Positions 54,206-63,426 of a stretch of DNA of 64,000 bases are shown here, in pieces. Where the stretch lies: positions 1 to 64,000 of the forward strand of contig JAWODW010000075.1 in assembly GCA_046483065.1 (NCBI GenBank), given 5' to 3'. The first letter of the stretch is position 1; each line of letters opens with the position of its first letter. The notes beneath the pieces were generated by a model. It saw nothing but the letters and a program-made list of their open reading frames with translations. It was not told the origin of the DNA and searched no databases. The DNA is from JAWVYT01 sp046483065. Its GTDB lineage: Bacteria > Gemmatimonadota > Gemmatimonadetes > Longimicrobiales > RSA9. The position numbers were made by a program, and so were the translations under genes.

Positions 54206-56257
54206 TTACCATCCGAATGCCTGGAGCACCTGGTTCAGGAGTGCGCCGACGCCGAAGGCGAAGGGCACGGTGAAGGCGAAGATGGCCATGGCGGTCTTCA
54301 CGCCCCGCTCCTTGAGCATCATGAGGAACTGGGCCACGCACGGCACGAAGAGGGTGAGCGTGACGGCGGCCACGGTGAGCTGCCGGGGGCTCAGGAGCCC
54401 CTGCTGGTTCAGGTCGAAGAGGCCGGCGGCGCCGTAGTCGCGGCGGAAGAAGCCGAAGAGGAACGCCTCGGCCGTCTCCCCCGGGAGCCCCAGCGCCCCG
54501 ACGATCGGGGCCATTCCGGCCAGGGTCAGCTCCAGCAGCCCGGTCAGGTCGCCGATCCAGAGGAACACGCTGGCCAGGAGGAAGAGCGGCAGCACCTCGA
54601 TGAAGTACCACTGCATCCGGGACGTGGTCTTGGTCATCACGTTCCCGAACGTGGGCATCCGCATCGGTGGCAGCTCCATATGGAAGGTGGGCTGCTCGCC
54701 GGGCAGCACCTTCGCGCTGAGCCAGCCCACCAGGAGGAACACGCCGCTCAGGACCAGGATCAGCACCGCCAGCGCCGCGCTGTTCCCCGACAGGATCGCC
54801 AGGATCACGCCGAGCTGGGCGGAGCACGGGATGGCCAGCGCCAGGAGCAGCGTGGCCAGCACCCGCTCCCGGTTCGTCTCCAGCGTTCGGGTCACCATGG
54901 TGGCCATGGTGTCGCACGCGAAGCCCAGCACCATGGGGATCACGGCCCGGCCACTGAGCCCGATCTTCTTGAACGTACGGTCCACCAACAGCGCCAGCCG
55001 CGGGAAGTAGCCGCTGTCCTCCAGGATGCTGAAGAAGAGGAAGAACGTCCCCACGATGGGCAGGATGATGGCCACGGCGTAGCGCACGCCCAGCGTCAGG
55101 AGCCCGTAGTCCCCCACGAACAGACCCTGGAGCCACGGCCACGGGATCATCACCTCGAACGCGCTCTGGAAGATGGGGTTCAGACCCTGCTCGAAGACCG
55201 TGGTCTCCAGCCAGTCCACCACCGTGCCGGCGCCGAACTCGCCCACGAACTTGAACAGCCCCACGTACAGCACCAGGACCAGCGCAGGGACACCGATGAG
55301 CGGCCGCGACAGCGCAGAGCCCAGCCACGTCCGGAACGACCGCGACTCCGCCTCTTCATCGCCGCCGGTGACCGCGCCAGCCAGCGCCTTCTCCGCCGCA
55401 CGGTGCCGCTCGTACGCCACCCGGTAGATGGCCGTGTCGGCGAATTCGGCCGTGGCCGCCTCCAGCTCCGCGATCACCCCGTCGCCCGCATCGGGCTCCG
55501 CCTCCGCCACCCACTCCGCCGCCTCCGGATCGCCCTGGATCATGAGCGTCGCGAAGACCGTCGGGTCCACCGGGTAGATCCCCGACAGCTTGCCCCGGAC
55601 CCGCGTGATGGCCTCCCCGACGCCGTTGGAGTACTCGGGCCGGACCGGCGGCGGTGACACCACCGCTCGCTCCACCGCCTCGGCCAGCCGCCCCAACCCC
55701 CGCCCCTTCACCGCCACCACCGGCACCACCGCGATCCCCAGCCGCTCCTCCAGCCGCGCCACGTCGATCTCGAGGCCCAGCTCCTCGGCCTCGTCCATCA
55801 TATTCACCGCCAGCACCAGAGGCCGACCCACCTCCAGCAACTGCAGCGTCAGCGGCAGCGCACGCTCCAGGCTCTTGGCGTCCGCCACCTGTACCAGCAC
55901 GTCCGCCTCGCCCTCCAACACGATACGCCGGGCCACCCGCTCCTCCTCCGTGGTCGGAAGCAGCGAGTACATGCCCGGCGTATCGATTACCTCTACGGAA
56001 CGGTCCCCCAACTCACCGTGGCCCCGGTCCACCCCCACCGACGTCCCGGGATAGTTCGACACCGTCACGTACGCACCCGTGAGCTTGTTGAAGAGCGTGC
56101 TCTTCCCCACGTTCGGCGCACCCACCAGCGCTACCCGAAGGTCGGCATCCGGCGCGGGCTCGGGTCGGCCCGGGCTGCCGTAGCCCGGGCCCACCCGCGC
56201 ATCCGCCGGGGGCTCCTCCCGGTGGCGGTCCGTGGTCTCTTTCGTCTGTACCGTCAT
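54206..56257 (-). CDS. feoB: Ferrous iron transporter FeoB
   Basis: A 683-residue GTPase-coupled Fe2+ importer. The G domain has VGAPNVGKST (Lys52), NYPGTSVGVDRG and DTPGMYSLLP. The membrane part contains the two paired Gate motifs with the cysteine-containing segments LALAIPCSAQLG and LTLFVPCVAQFL. Residues 1-38 are an extra polar N-terminus. ATG at 56257 is chosen; a TTG at 56263 would add two residues. A Fur-like palindrome lies 30 bases upstream. Confidence 0.94.
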   Translation of the reverse strand: MTVQTKETTDRHREEPPADARVGPGYGSPGRPEPAPDADLRVALVGAPNVGKSTLFNKLTGAYVTVSNYPGTSVGVDRGHGELGDRSVEVIDTPGMYSLLPTTEEERVARRIVLEGEADVLVQVADAKSLERALPLTLQLLEVGRPLVLAVNMMDEAEELGLEIDVARLEERLGIAVVPVVAVKGRGLGRLAEAVERAVVSPPPVRPEYSNGVGEAITRVRGKLSGIYPVDPTVFATLMIQGDPEAAEWVAEAEPDAGDGVIAELEAATAEFADTAIYRVAYERHRAAEKALAGAVTGGDEEAESRSFRTWLGSALSRPLIGVPALVLVLYVGLFKFVGEFGAGTVVDWLETTVFEQGLNPIFQSAFEVMIPWPWLQGLFVGDYGLLTLGVRYAVAIILPIVGTFFLFFSILEDSGYFPRLALLVDRTFKKIGLSGRAVIPMVLGFACDTMATMVTRTLETNRERVLATLLLALAIPCSAQLGVILAILSGNSAALAVLILVLSGVFLLVGWLSAKVLPGEQPTFHMELPPMRMPTFGNVMTKTTSRMQWYFIEVLPLFLLASVFLWIGDLTGLLELTLAGMAPIVGALGLPGETAEAFLFGFFRRDYGAAGLFDLNQQGLLSPRQLTVAAVTLTLFVPCVAQFLMMLKERGVKTAMAIFAFTVPFAFGVGALLNQVLQAFGW

Positions 56258-56286
56258 TCCCAACCCCGTGGGCTTCGGCGGAGTCT

Positions 56287-56303
56287 TTGAAACTCGTTCT
56301 CAA
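56287..56303. promoter_or_regulatory. Fur-box-like palindrome upstream of feoB
   Basis: TTGAAACTCGTTCTCAA is an imperfect inverted repeat that reads TTGAGAACGAGTTTCAA on the feoB strand. It resembles the Fur consensus of the TGAGAATNNNATTCTCA type. It lies 30 bases before the feoB start in the right place for iron repression. Confidence 0.6.
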
Positions 56304-56460
56304 TTGTGCCCACGCGCCTGCCTGTGGACAATCGGGAAAGTCCTGCGCCGCACCGTGGGGGAAACTCCCACGGGCCCGACTGCGCGACGCGATTGCGCGT
56401 CCCCGGCCGCATCCCGAGGTTGTGGCCGGCGGTCGGAATGTAACCGGAATGGAGGCGCGG

Positions 56461-57297
56461 ATGGGTCGTAGGCGCTGGGTGGCGGCACTGCTGACGCTGG
56501 CGGGTGTGGCCGGGGGCTGCTCGGAGCCCGGGGACCTGCTCATCGCGTCGACCACGTCCACGGAGGACTCGGGGCTGTTCGACGCGCTCCTGCCGGCGTT
56601 CACGGGGGCCCACCCGGAGTACGAGGTGCACCTGACGGCGGTGGGCACGGGTCAGGCGCTGGTCCTGGGTCGTCGCAAGGACGCGGACGTGCTGCTGGTC
56701 CACTCCCCGGCGGCGGAATCGGCGTTCGTGGCGGGCGGGCACGGCAGCGTGCGGTGCGAGGTCATGTACAACGACTTCGTCATCGTCGGCCCGCCATCGG
56801 ACCCCGCCGGGCTCGCCGGGATGAGCGACGCGCCGGCGGCGTTGACGCGGATCGCGGCGGCGGCGTCATCGGAAGAGAGCGTCCGGTTCGTCTCCCGCGG
56901 CGACGACAGCGGGACGCACCGGAAGGAGCGTGAGCTGTGGTCGTCGGCCGATCTCGACCCCGGGGGCGGGTGGTACTTGGAAGTGGGCCAGGGGATGGCG
57001 GAGGCGCTGCGGATGGCCACCGAGCGGCGGGCGTACACGGTGAGCGACCGGGCCACCTACCTGGCGCAGCGGGAGGGACTGGGGCTGCAGGTGCTGGTGG
57101 AAGGCGACGAGCGGCTGTTCAACCAGTACGGCGTGATCCCCGTATCCGGCGCCCGTCACCCCGAGGCCGCCCGGGCCTTCGCCCGCTGGATCACGGGCGA
57201 GGAGGCCCAGGCGCTCATCGGGGCGTACGGCGCCGAGCGGTTCGGCCGACCGCTCTTCGTGCCGAACGCCGGCGAGTGCGAGGTGCCGGCGAAGTGA
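56461..57297 (+). CDS. TupA-like tungstate/molybdate-binding lipoprotein
   Basis: A 278-residue periplasmic-binding protein with lipobox VAGGC (Cys20). ASTTSTEDSGLFDALLPAF and VGTGQALVLGRRKDADVLLVH, followed by SRGDDSGTHRKE, are typical of TupA/WtpA-like tungstate carriers. No permease or ATPase gene follows within the window. GGAGG precedes the ATG at 56461. Confidence 0.87.
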   Translation: MGRRRWVAALLTLAGVAGGCSEPGDLLIASTTSTEDSGLFDALLPAFTGAHPEYEVHLTAVGTGQALVLGRRKDADVLLVHSPAAESAFVAGGHGSVRCEVMYNDFVIVGPPSDPAGLAGMSDAPAALTRIAAAASSEESVRFVSRGDDSGTHRKERELWSSADLDPGGGWYLEVGQGMAEALRMATERRAYTVSDRATYLAQREGLGLQVLVEGDERLFNQYGVIPVSGARHPEAARAFARWITGEEAQALIGAYGAERFGRPLFVPNAGECEVPAK

Positions 57298-57363
57298 GGC
57301 GTGAAACCGGCGGCATGAGGCTGGAGGCGTGAGGTTGGGCTTCTGTGAGAGAAGGGCCCAGTG

Positions 57364-57711
57364 AACCGCGGAGACGCGGGGGCGCGGAGTACTTGCGGAG
57401 ATTTCTTGGAGGTTGTCCGGCTTGCTTCGGGGCTCGCGGCGGAGGACGCCGGGATCGGGGTTGAAGCAGAGGCCGGGGCCCGCGCCGGGGATCGCGGCGG
57501 AGGACGCCGGGATCGGACTGGAAGCAGGGTTCGGAGGCCCGCGGCTTCGCCGGGACGTACCCCACCGCCGCCGAAGCATGACTCCGGGCCCCCGAACGCT
57601 GCCCTTCCTGCCAAGCCAGGGATCAGGCCCGATCGCTGAATCCGCCGGGCCAAAACCCAAGCTGTTCTCCGCGTGTGCTCCGCGTCTCCGCGCCTCCGCG
57701 CCTCCGCGGTT
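57364..57711. repeat. 348-bp element with 26-bp terminal inverted repeats
   Basis: Left arm 57364-57389 and right arm 57686-57711 are inverted copies at 24 of 26 positions; each is a run of 8-base CTCCGCGC-type units (or the complement). Inside, a block of about 24 bases (TCGCGGCGGAGGACGCCGGG...) occurs twice, starting at 57434 and 57492, a 58-base period. It fills most of the 479-base gap after the TupA gene. No gene was recognised. Confidence 0.85.
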
Positions 57712-57776
57712 AACCAGGCGCTGGTCCACCGCCAGGCGCCATCCACACTGCCGGCCGCCGGTCAACCGGGTCCGAT

Positions 57777-59345
57777 CTAGTGCCCGTAGCCCTCCCAGCT
57801 CCGGTCGGGCTCCCGGCACGCGGGCCACTCCATGCGCTCGCCGGTGCGGGAGTTCATCGGCAGGACGGAGCGGCGCTCCCGGTCGATGAAGTCCGGGTCC
57901 TCGGCCGCCATGTAGGCGAGCATGGCGATGAGGACGGCGTTATGGCGCACGTTGTCGAGCGCCAGCTTGTCGAAGGTGTCCATGTTCGTGTGCCAGGTGT
58001 AGGTCCCGTAGTCCCAGGAGTCGGACCAGAGGCCGAAGCCCGGGGCGCCGGCGCAGACAAAGGCGGCGTAGTCGCTCCCGCCGCCGCCGGGCGTGCCGGG
58101 GAACGTAGCGTCGATCCCGGAGGTCAGCTCGCCGGGCAGCGCGCTGAGCCACGCCGCGAAGTGGGGCCCGGCATCCATGAGCCCCTGCATGCTGACCCGT
58201 GCGATCTTGCCGGTGCCGTTGTCCTGGTTGAAGACCGCCTGGAGCGCGTCCACGATGTCCGGATGGTCGGCCACGAAGGCCCGGGACCCGTTGAGCCCCT
58301 GCTCCTCGCTGCCCCAGTGCCCGACCATGATGGTCCGCTTCGGGTTCGGGTAGAATCGGTTCAGCAGCCGCATGGCCTCGGCCATGATGATGGTACCCGT
58401 GCCGTTGTCGGTGGCGCCGGGGGCCCCGTCCCACGAGTCCAGGTGGGCGGACAGGAGCACGTACTCGTCGGGCCGCTCGGTGCCGCGGATCATCCCGACG
58501 GTGTTGTAGACCGGGACCTCGCCGCGCAACTCCGCTCGGGCGTCGGCCCGGACCACCGGGCCCTGGCCGGCCGCGGCCAGCCGGTAGAGCATCCCGAAGT
58601 GCTCACAGCTCACCGAGAAGGTCGGCAGCAGGCCGACCCGGTCGCCGAACACGCGACGCGTGCCGTAGCCGCCGGACCAGCTCGACGTCAGCACGCCGGC
58701 CACGCCGGCATCGGCGAGCATCTGTACCATCTCCGCCTCGTCGTCGCCGAACATGGCCGCGCGCCCGCCGAAGTCCTGGTGAGCCGCCTCCCGGGCGGCG
58801 ACGATCCCCTCGTAGACCGAGGCGTCGCCCAGCTCCTCCCACTGGTCGAGGGGCCGGCAGGTGGGCTCGTTCGGCGAGGCCAGGACGAAGGCGCCACGGG
58901 CGTTCCGCAGCCACGCCATCAGGTCATCGCCGGGCTCGGGGAGCAGCATCACGTCGCCCTCCACCTGCCCGTCGGTGCCACGGCTCCAGGCCAGGAGCGT
59001 GGCATCCAACGTCCGGACGCGCGGTTCGAGGAGGTCCACGTGGACGGCGCCCCGCTCCCACCCCCTCCAGGTGCCGTACTGCTGGTTCTCCGCCTCGATC
59101 CCCCAGCCCTCATAGAGCCCGACCAGCCAGTCGTGGGCCGCGTCGAGCCCGGTGGAGCCGGTGACACGGGGGCCGATGGAGTCCAGGAGCGTCTGGGCCA
59201 GCGGGTAGACCTGCGAGCGGTTCATCCCCTCGTCCCAGATGCTGTGCAGCACCGGGTCGTCGGTGGGGAAGTTCTGGGCGGCCACGGGCGCAGCCATCAC
59301 GGCCAGCGCCAGCAGTGCGGCGGACAAACGGATCACACGAGACAC
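57777..59345 (-). CDS. Secreted M28 zinc aminopeptidase
   Basis: A 522-residue exported M28-family peptidase. The signal peptide ends at PVAAQ. The dinuclear zinc site is visible as SAHLDSW (about 298), GATDNGTG (about 310), GSEEQG (about 344) and YTWHTNMDT (about 453). A PA-like insert lies between about 120 and 260. It probably releases amino acids from peptides outside the cytoplasm. GTG at 59345 has AAGGAGG 5-6 bases upstream. Confidence 0.9.
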   Translation of the reverse strand: MSRVIRLSAALLALAVMAAPVAAQNFPTDDPVLHSIWDEGMNRSQVYPLAQTLLDSIGPRVTGSTGLDAAHDWLVGLYEGWGIEAENQQYGTWRGWERGAVHVDLLEPRVRTLDATLLAWSRGTDGQVEGDVMLLPEPGDDLMAWLRNARGAFVLASPNEPTCRPLDQWEELGDASVYEGIVAAREAAHQDFGGRAAMFGDDEAEMVQMLADAGVAGVLTSSWSGGYGTRRVFGDRVGLLPTFSVSCEHFGMLYRLAAAGQGPVVRADARAELRGEVPVYNTVGMIRGTERPDEYVLLSAHLDSWDGAPGATDNGTGTIIMAEAMRLLNRFYPNPKRTIMVGHWGSEEQGLNGSRAFVADHPDIVDALQAVFNQDNGTGKIARVSMQGLMDAGPHFAAWLSALPGELTSGIDATFPGTPGGGGSDYAAFVCAGAPGFGLWSDSWDYGTYTWHTNMDTFDKLALDNVRHNAVLIAMLAYMAAEDPDFIDRERRSVLPMNSRTGERMEWPACREPDRSWEGYGH

Positions 59346-59680
59346 ACGCACCTCCTTGATTGCTTCGTTGGGTTCCAACCGCGTCAAACGTGGGGCGAGG
59401 GGGGGCGCTCTGCAATGGGCTCCGCCGCCACGCTCATGGCCGGGACGCGACGGACGGGCCGCGGCAATGGTGGAGGCGATGACGCAGCTGCCGCGTCGAC
59501 GGCGGCGGTGGGTGAAGGCGGACGATGGCAGACTCCATTGCCACAGGGAACGCCTGCACCGCCGGTTCGAGCGGGCGGCCGGCGGGCTGTTCCGGGAGAG
59601 TGAGGCGGAGGCCCCACCGGCAGGCACCTTGCACGCTCGATCCTCGCTGGCCAACACGGAAATGGAGTAGGGAGGCGGCA

Positions 59681-60667
59681 GTGGAACGACGCGCGCTGGG
59701 CGAACAGGGCCTCGAGGTCTCGGCCATCGGGCTGGGGTGCATGGGGATGAGCGAGTTCTACGGCGACCCCGACGACGACCGGTCCGTGGACGTCATCCAC
59801 AAGGCCATCGATCTGGGGATCACCTTCCTCGACACCGCGGACATGTACGGCCCGTTCACCAACGAGAAGCTGGTGGGCCGGGCCATCGCCGGCCGTCGCG
59901 ACGAGGTGGAGCTGGCCACCAAGTTCGGCAACGAGCGGGAGCCGGACGGCTCGTTCGTGGGCGTGAACGGTCGGCCGGAGTACGTGCGGAAGGCGTGCGA
60001 CGCGTCGCTGGGGCGGCTCGGTGTGGACCACATCGACCTCTACTACCAGCACCGGGTGGACCCGGACGTGCCCATCGAGGAGACGGTGGGCGCCATGAGC
60101 CGGCTGGTGGAAGCCGGCAAGGTCCGCTACCTCGGGCTCTCCGAGGCCGGGCCCGAAACGATCCGCCGGGCCCACGCCACCCACCCCATCACCGCGCTCC
60201 AGACCGAGTACTCGCTGTGGAGCCGGTTCCCGGAGGCGGAGATCCTGCCCACGGTCCGGGAGCTGGGGATCGGGTTCGTGCCGTACAGCCCGCTGGGCCG
60301 CGGCTTCCTCTCCGGCGAGATCCGCAGTCCCGACGACCTGGCCGAGGACGACTGGCGGCGCAACAACCCCCGGTTCCAGGGCCACAACTTCCGGAAGAAC
60401 CTGGAGCTGGTGGACCGGATCGAGGGCATGGCCGAGGAGAAGGGTGTCCCCGCGGCGAGGCTGGCGCTGGCGTGGCTGCTGCACCAGGGCGACGACGTCG
60501 TCCCGATCCCCGGTACCACGAACCCGGACCACCTGGAGTCCAACGCCGCCGCGCTGGACGTGGAGCTCAGTGACCGGGAGCTGGCGCAGATCGATGAGAT
60601 CGCGCCCGAGGGCGCCGCCGAGGGACTCCGCTACCCGGAATCATCCATGAAGGCCGTCGGACGGTAA
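59681..60667 (+). CDS. Aldo/keto reductase
   Basis: A 328-residue NADPH-dependent reductase of the AKR family (AKR13/YakC-like). The tetrad is Asp51, Tyr56, Lys81 and His124 (LDTADMYG, ATKFG, YYQHRV). FGNEREPDGSFVGVNGRPEYV is typical of this subgroup. GTG at 59681 is the start, with GGAGG 5 bases upstream. Confidence 0.92.
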   Translation: MERRALGEQGLEVSAIGLGCMGMSEFYGDPDDDRSVDVIHKAIDLGITFLDTADMYGPFTNEKLVGRAIAGRRDEVELATKFGNEREPDGSFVGVNGRPEYVRKACDASLGRLGVDHIDLYYQHRVDPDVPIEETVGAMSRLVEAGKVRYLGLSEAGPETIRRAHATHPITALQTEYSLWSRFPEAEILPTVRELGIGFVPYSPLGRGFLSGEIRSPDDLAEDDWRRNNPRFQGHNFRKNLELVDRIEGMAEEKGVPAARLALAWLLHQGDDVVPIPGTTNPDHLESNAAALDVELSDRELAQIDEIAPEGAAEGLRYPESSMKAVGR

Positions 60668-60692
60668 TCTCCAGCCACGGCCTGCCCAGCGC

Positions 60693-60768
60693 CATCTCCC
60701 GGTCCCCCGGTCCCCCGGCGCCGTCTCCCAGTCTCCCAGTCCCCCAGTCCCCCAGTGCCCCAGTCCGG
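60693..60768. repeat. Octamer tandem run TCCCCCGG / TCTCCCAG
   Basis: About three units of TCYCCCGG followed by five units of TCYCCCAG in 8-base register, in the gap between the convergent AKR and SDR genes. The CCCCAGT core recalls the STRR heptamers known from cyanobacteria. Confidence 0.85.
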
Positions 60769-60785
60769 GGATGGGAGGGGGTGGG

Positions 60786-61601
60786 CTATCGCCCCCCGCT
60801 CACCCGCAGCACCTCGCCGGTGATCCAGCCCGCGTAGTCCGACGCCAGGAAGAGGACGGCGTGGGCGATGTCCGCCGGGGTGCCCAGTCGTCGCATGGCG
60901 ATCCCTTCCACCAGCTCCCGCTGACCTTCTTCGCCGTACGACTGCCACTGCTTCTCGGTGGTGGGATTCGAGCGGACGAAGCCGGGGGCGATATTGTTCA
61001 CGGTGATCCCGTGGGGCCCGAGCTCGTGGGCCAGCTGGCGGGTGAGCCCGATCTGGGCGGCCTTCGCCGACGCGTACGCCTGGATCCCGGTGAGGCTCAC
61101 GCCGAGGCCGGCGCCGCTGGAGATGTTGATGATGCGACCCTGTCCCGCTGCCTTCATGGCCGGCGCCACCGCCTGAGCGAACCAGAACGCGCCGGTGGTG
61201 TTCACGTCGAAGATGGATTGCCACTCGTCGCGCCTGACCTCCTCGATCGGCTTTCCGACCTGGCCGAGCACGCCACCGGCGTTGTTTATCAGGACCCGTG
61301 GCTTCGGGGTCGGGGTGGGACTCGCGGTCGGGGGCGGAGTCTGACCTTCCGGCGTTTCCGCCGGCGTCGCGGACTCGACTTCCTGCACGAACGCCTGGAC
61401 GGCGTCGCGGTCAGTGACATCGACCACCCGGACTTCGCACCAGCCGTCGCAAGCGGCCTTCGTCTCGGCGAGCTCGTCCTCCAGGATGTCGCACGCCCAG
61501 ACCCGGGCGCCGAGGGCGGCGAAGCGGTGGGCGATCTCCCGGCCGAAGCCGTGGGCGGCGCCGGTGACGATAACGGTGGCGTCGTCGAATCGGATGTTCA
61601 T
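60786..61601 (-). CDS. SDR-family oxidoreductase with Pro/Thr-rich insert
   Basis: A 271-residue short-chain dehydrogenase. The cofactor motif is VTGAAHGFG (12-20), NNAG lies at 106-109, and the catalytic residues are Ser162, Tyr176 and Lys180 (INISSG, YASAK). A stretch at about residues 78-101 is rich in Pro and Thr (PTASPTPTPKP) and sits just before NNAG, where other SDRs have only a short loop. GGAG lies 6 bases before the ATG. The PanE-like gene upstream is in the same orientation. Confidence 0.9.
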   Translation of the reverse strand: MNIRFDDATVIVTGAAHGFGREIAHRFAALGARVWACDILEDELAETKAACDGWCEVRVVDVTDRDAVQAFVQEVESATPAETPEGQTPPPTASPTPTPKPRVLINNAGGVLGQVGKPIEEVRRDEWQSIFDVNTTGAFWFAQAVAPAMKAAGQGRIINISSGAGLGVSLTGIQAYASAKAAQIGLTRQLAHELGPHGITVNNIAPGFVRSNPTTEKQWQSYGEEGQRELVEGIAMRRLGTPADIAHAVLFLASDYAGWITGEVLRVSGGR

Positions 61602-61671
61602 GGGGTCTCCGGCAGGTCGGGTTCGCCAGCACCGGGATGCACGGCCGCCACGGTCACGGCGACGCTCCGGT

Positions 61672-62688
61672 TCACTCCATCCTCCGCAGCTCGGCCAGGT
61701 TCGCACGCGCCCGCTCCCGGACGCCGGCCTCGATCTCGTGGATCATGGTGATAACGCGCGCGTTCAGCGGCGTGGGCACGCCCAACTCCCCGCCCCGCGC
61801 CACCACCGGCCCGAGCTGGGCGTCCACCTCGGTCTTCCGGTGCCGGACGGCCAGGTCGCGCCAGATCCCGGTATGGGTCTTGGCGGACTTCCGGTTGTGG
61901 GCCACGAGCCCGTCCAACGACGCCTCCGCTGCCGCTTCGCCGGCGTCGGGCGCGAACGCCCCGGGGTCGAAGCCGTCGAAAGGCTCGAGGCTGACGTGGG
62001 CGGCGTCGGCCACGGCCACCACCTCCCGGGCGAGGTCGGCGTAGACGTCGCGGGTGGCGGGGGCGGCGAGGGTGTCGGCGATGGCGTCGTCGGTGAGTGC
62101 GGTGGCGAAGAGCATGGAGGCGTACGCCAGCTTGCTCCACAGGTAGCCGAAGATGTTGGCGGTCAGGATGGCGTGGTCAGCGAAGTCGGTGAACAGCCCG
62201 TGGATCCGCTCGGCCCGGGGCGTGCGCCGGCCGTCGAGTTCGCCCACCACAACGCTGCCCCGGCCGCCGTAGTGAATCACGCCGGGCTCCATGTAGTCGG
62301 CGCCGAAGTTGACGAAGCAGCCGAAGGTGGCGTCGCGGCCCACCACCCGGGCGATGACCTCCTCGTTCAACCCGTTCTGGACGGAGACCACCACGCCGCC
62401 ATCGGCCAGGTGCGGCAGCAGCTGCTCCGCCGCGCCGGCGGTGTGGTGCGCCTTCACCGCCAGGAGGATGGTCCGGTACCGGCCCTCGAGGGCGTCGGGT
62501 GTGAAGGCCGTGGCCGGAACCGCGAAGTCGGACACCGGCCCGGTGATCCGGAGCCCGCGTTGGTTCATGGCCCGGACGTGCTCCTCCGCCACGTCCACGA
62601 AGAGCACGTCGTGCCCCGCCCGGACCAGGTGGGCGCCGATGGTCCCGCCCATGGCGCCGGCGCCCCAGATCAGCACGGCATCACTCAC
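61672..62688 (-). CDS. Ketopantoate reductase family (PanE/ApbA)
   Basis: A 338-residue NADP-dependent reductase. The N-terminal Rossmann motif is IWGAGAMGGTIGAHL, KAHHT supplies the conserved lysine region, and QNGLNEE the Asn. The C-terminal helical domain has KLAYASMLFATAL and PLNARVITMI. True PanE makes pantoate for coenzyme A; many relatives act on other 2-oxo acids, and genomic context here (SDR, creatininase, M20 peptidase) favours a catabolic role. Start GTG at 62688. Confidence 0.87.
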   Translation of the reverse strand: MSDAVLIWGAGAMGGTIGAHLVRAGHDVLFVDVAEEHVRAMNQRGLRITGPVSDFAVPATAFTPDALEGRYRTILLAVKAHHTAGAAEQLLPHLADGGVVVSVQNGLNEEVIARVVGRDATFGCFVNFGADYMEPGVIHYGGRGSVVVGELDGRRTPRAERIHGLFTDFADHAILTANIFGYLWSKLAYASMLFATALTDDAIADTLAAPATRDVYADLAREVVAVADAAHVSLEPFDGFDPGAFAPDAGEAAAEASLDGLVAHNRKSAKTHTGIWRDLAVRHRKTEVDAQLGPVVARGGELGVPTPLNARVITMIHEIEAGVRERARANLAELRRME

Positions 62689-62724
62689 GTCGCCTCACCT
62701 CCTGAACCCCGGATCCTGCATCCT

Positions 62725-63426
62725 TCACTCCCATGGCCCTTCGATGGCCGCCCGGGTCTCTTTCACGGCCACCTCCCAGATCGCCCGCATCGCCTCGTCG
62801 GACTTCTGGTATTCGCCGGCGAAGTTGCCGTCGCCCAGATAGTTGCGGACCTCGACCGGGTTCTTCAACGCCATGACATCCCGCTCGATGGGCTCCTTCT
62901 GCCGGTCGGGCAGCACCACGCCCTCGAGGCGGGTCCAGGGGAAGTTCTCCAGCCACGACGCGTGGCTCGCCACCCGGTCGACCTCCTGCACCTTCGCCCA
63001 CGTCTCCGGCGCGTTCCACCAGTTGTGGACCTTCACGGTGGTCTCCCGATGGCGGTCCATCCACTCCACGGCCAGGGTGGCCACGGGGCTGTTCCCGCCG
63101 TGGCCGTTGACCAGGATGATGCGCCGGAAGCCGGTCTCGTAGAGGCTGTCGAGGATATCGCCGATGAACCGGAGGTAGGTCTCCAGCGTGATGGCGATGG
63201 TCCCCGGGTAGCCCAGGAAGTACGGCGCCACGCCGTAGGGCAGTGCCGGGAAGACGGGCACCCCGAGGGGCTCGGCCGCCTCCGTCGCCACCCGCTCGGG
63301 GAGGATGGTGTCCACCATGAGGCTCAGGTAGCCGTGCTGCTCGGTGCTGCCCAGGGGGACCACACACCGGTCGTCCTTCTTCAGGTAGCGCTCCACCTGC
63401 ATCCAGTTCATCTCACGGACCTTCAT
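62725..63426 (-). CDS. Creatininase-family amidohydrolase
   Basis: A 233-residue metal-dependent protein. PLGSTEQHGYLSLMVDT contains the metal ligands E, H and D, and LVNGHGGNSPV is the family motif. Relatives include creatininase and MftE-like peptide-processing enzymes. GGAGG precedes the ATG at 63426, which overlaps the M20 stop (ATGA). The four genes from the M20 peptidase to the SDR are on one strand and could be an operon for a small amide or lactam compound. Confidence 0.87.
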   Translation of the reverse strand: MKVREMNWMQVERYLKKDDRCVVPLGSTEQHGYLSLMVDTILPERVATEAAEPLGVPVFPALPYGVAPYFLGYPGTIAITLETYLRFIGDILDSLYETGFRRIILVNGHGGNSPVATLAVEWMDRHRETTVKVHNWWNAPETWAKVQEVDRVASHASWLENFPWTRLEGVVLPDRQKEPIERDVMALKNPVEVRNYLGDGNFAGEYQKSDEAMRAIWEVAVKETRAAIEGPWE

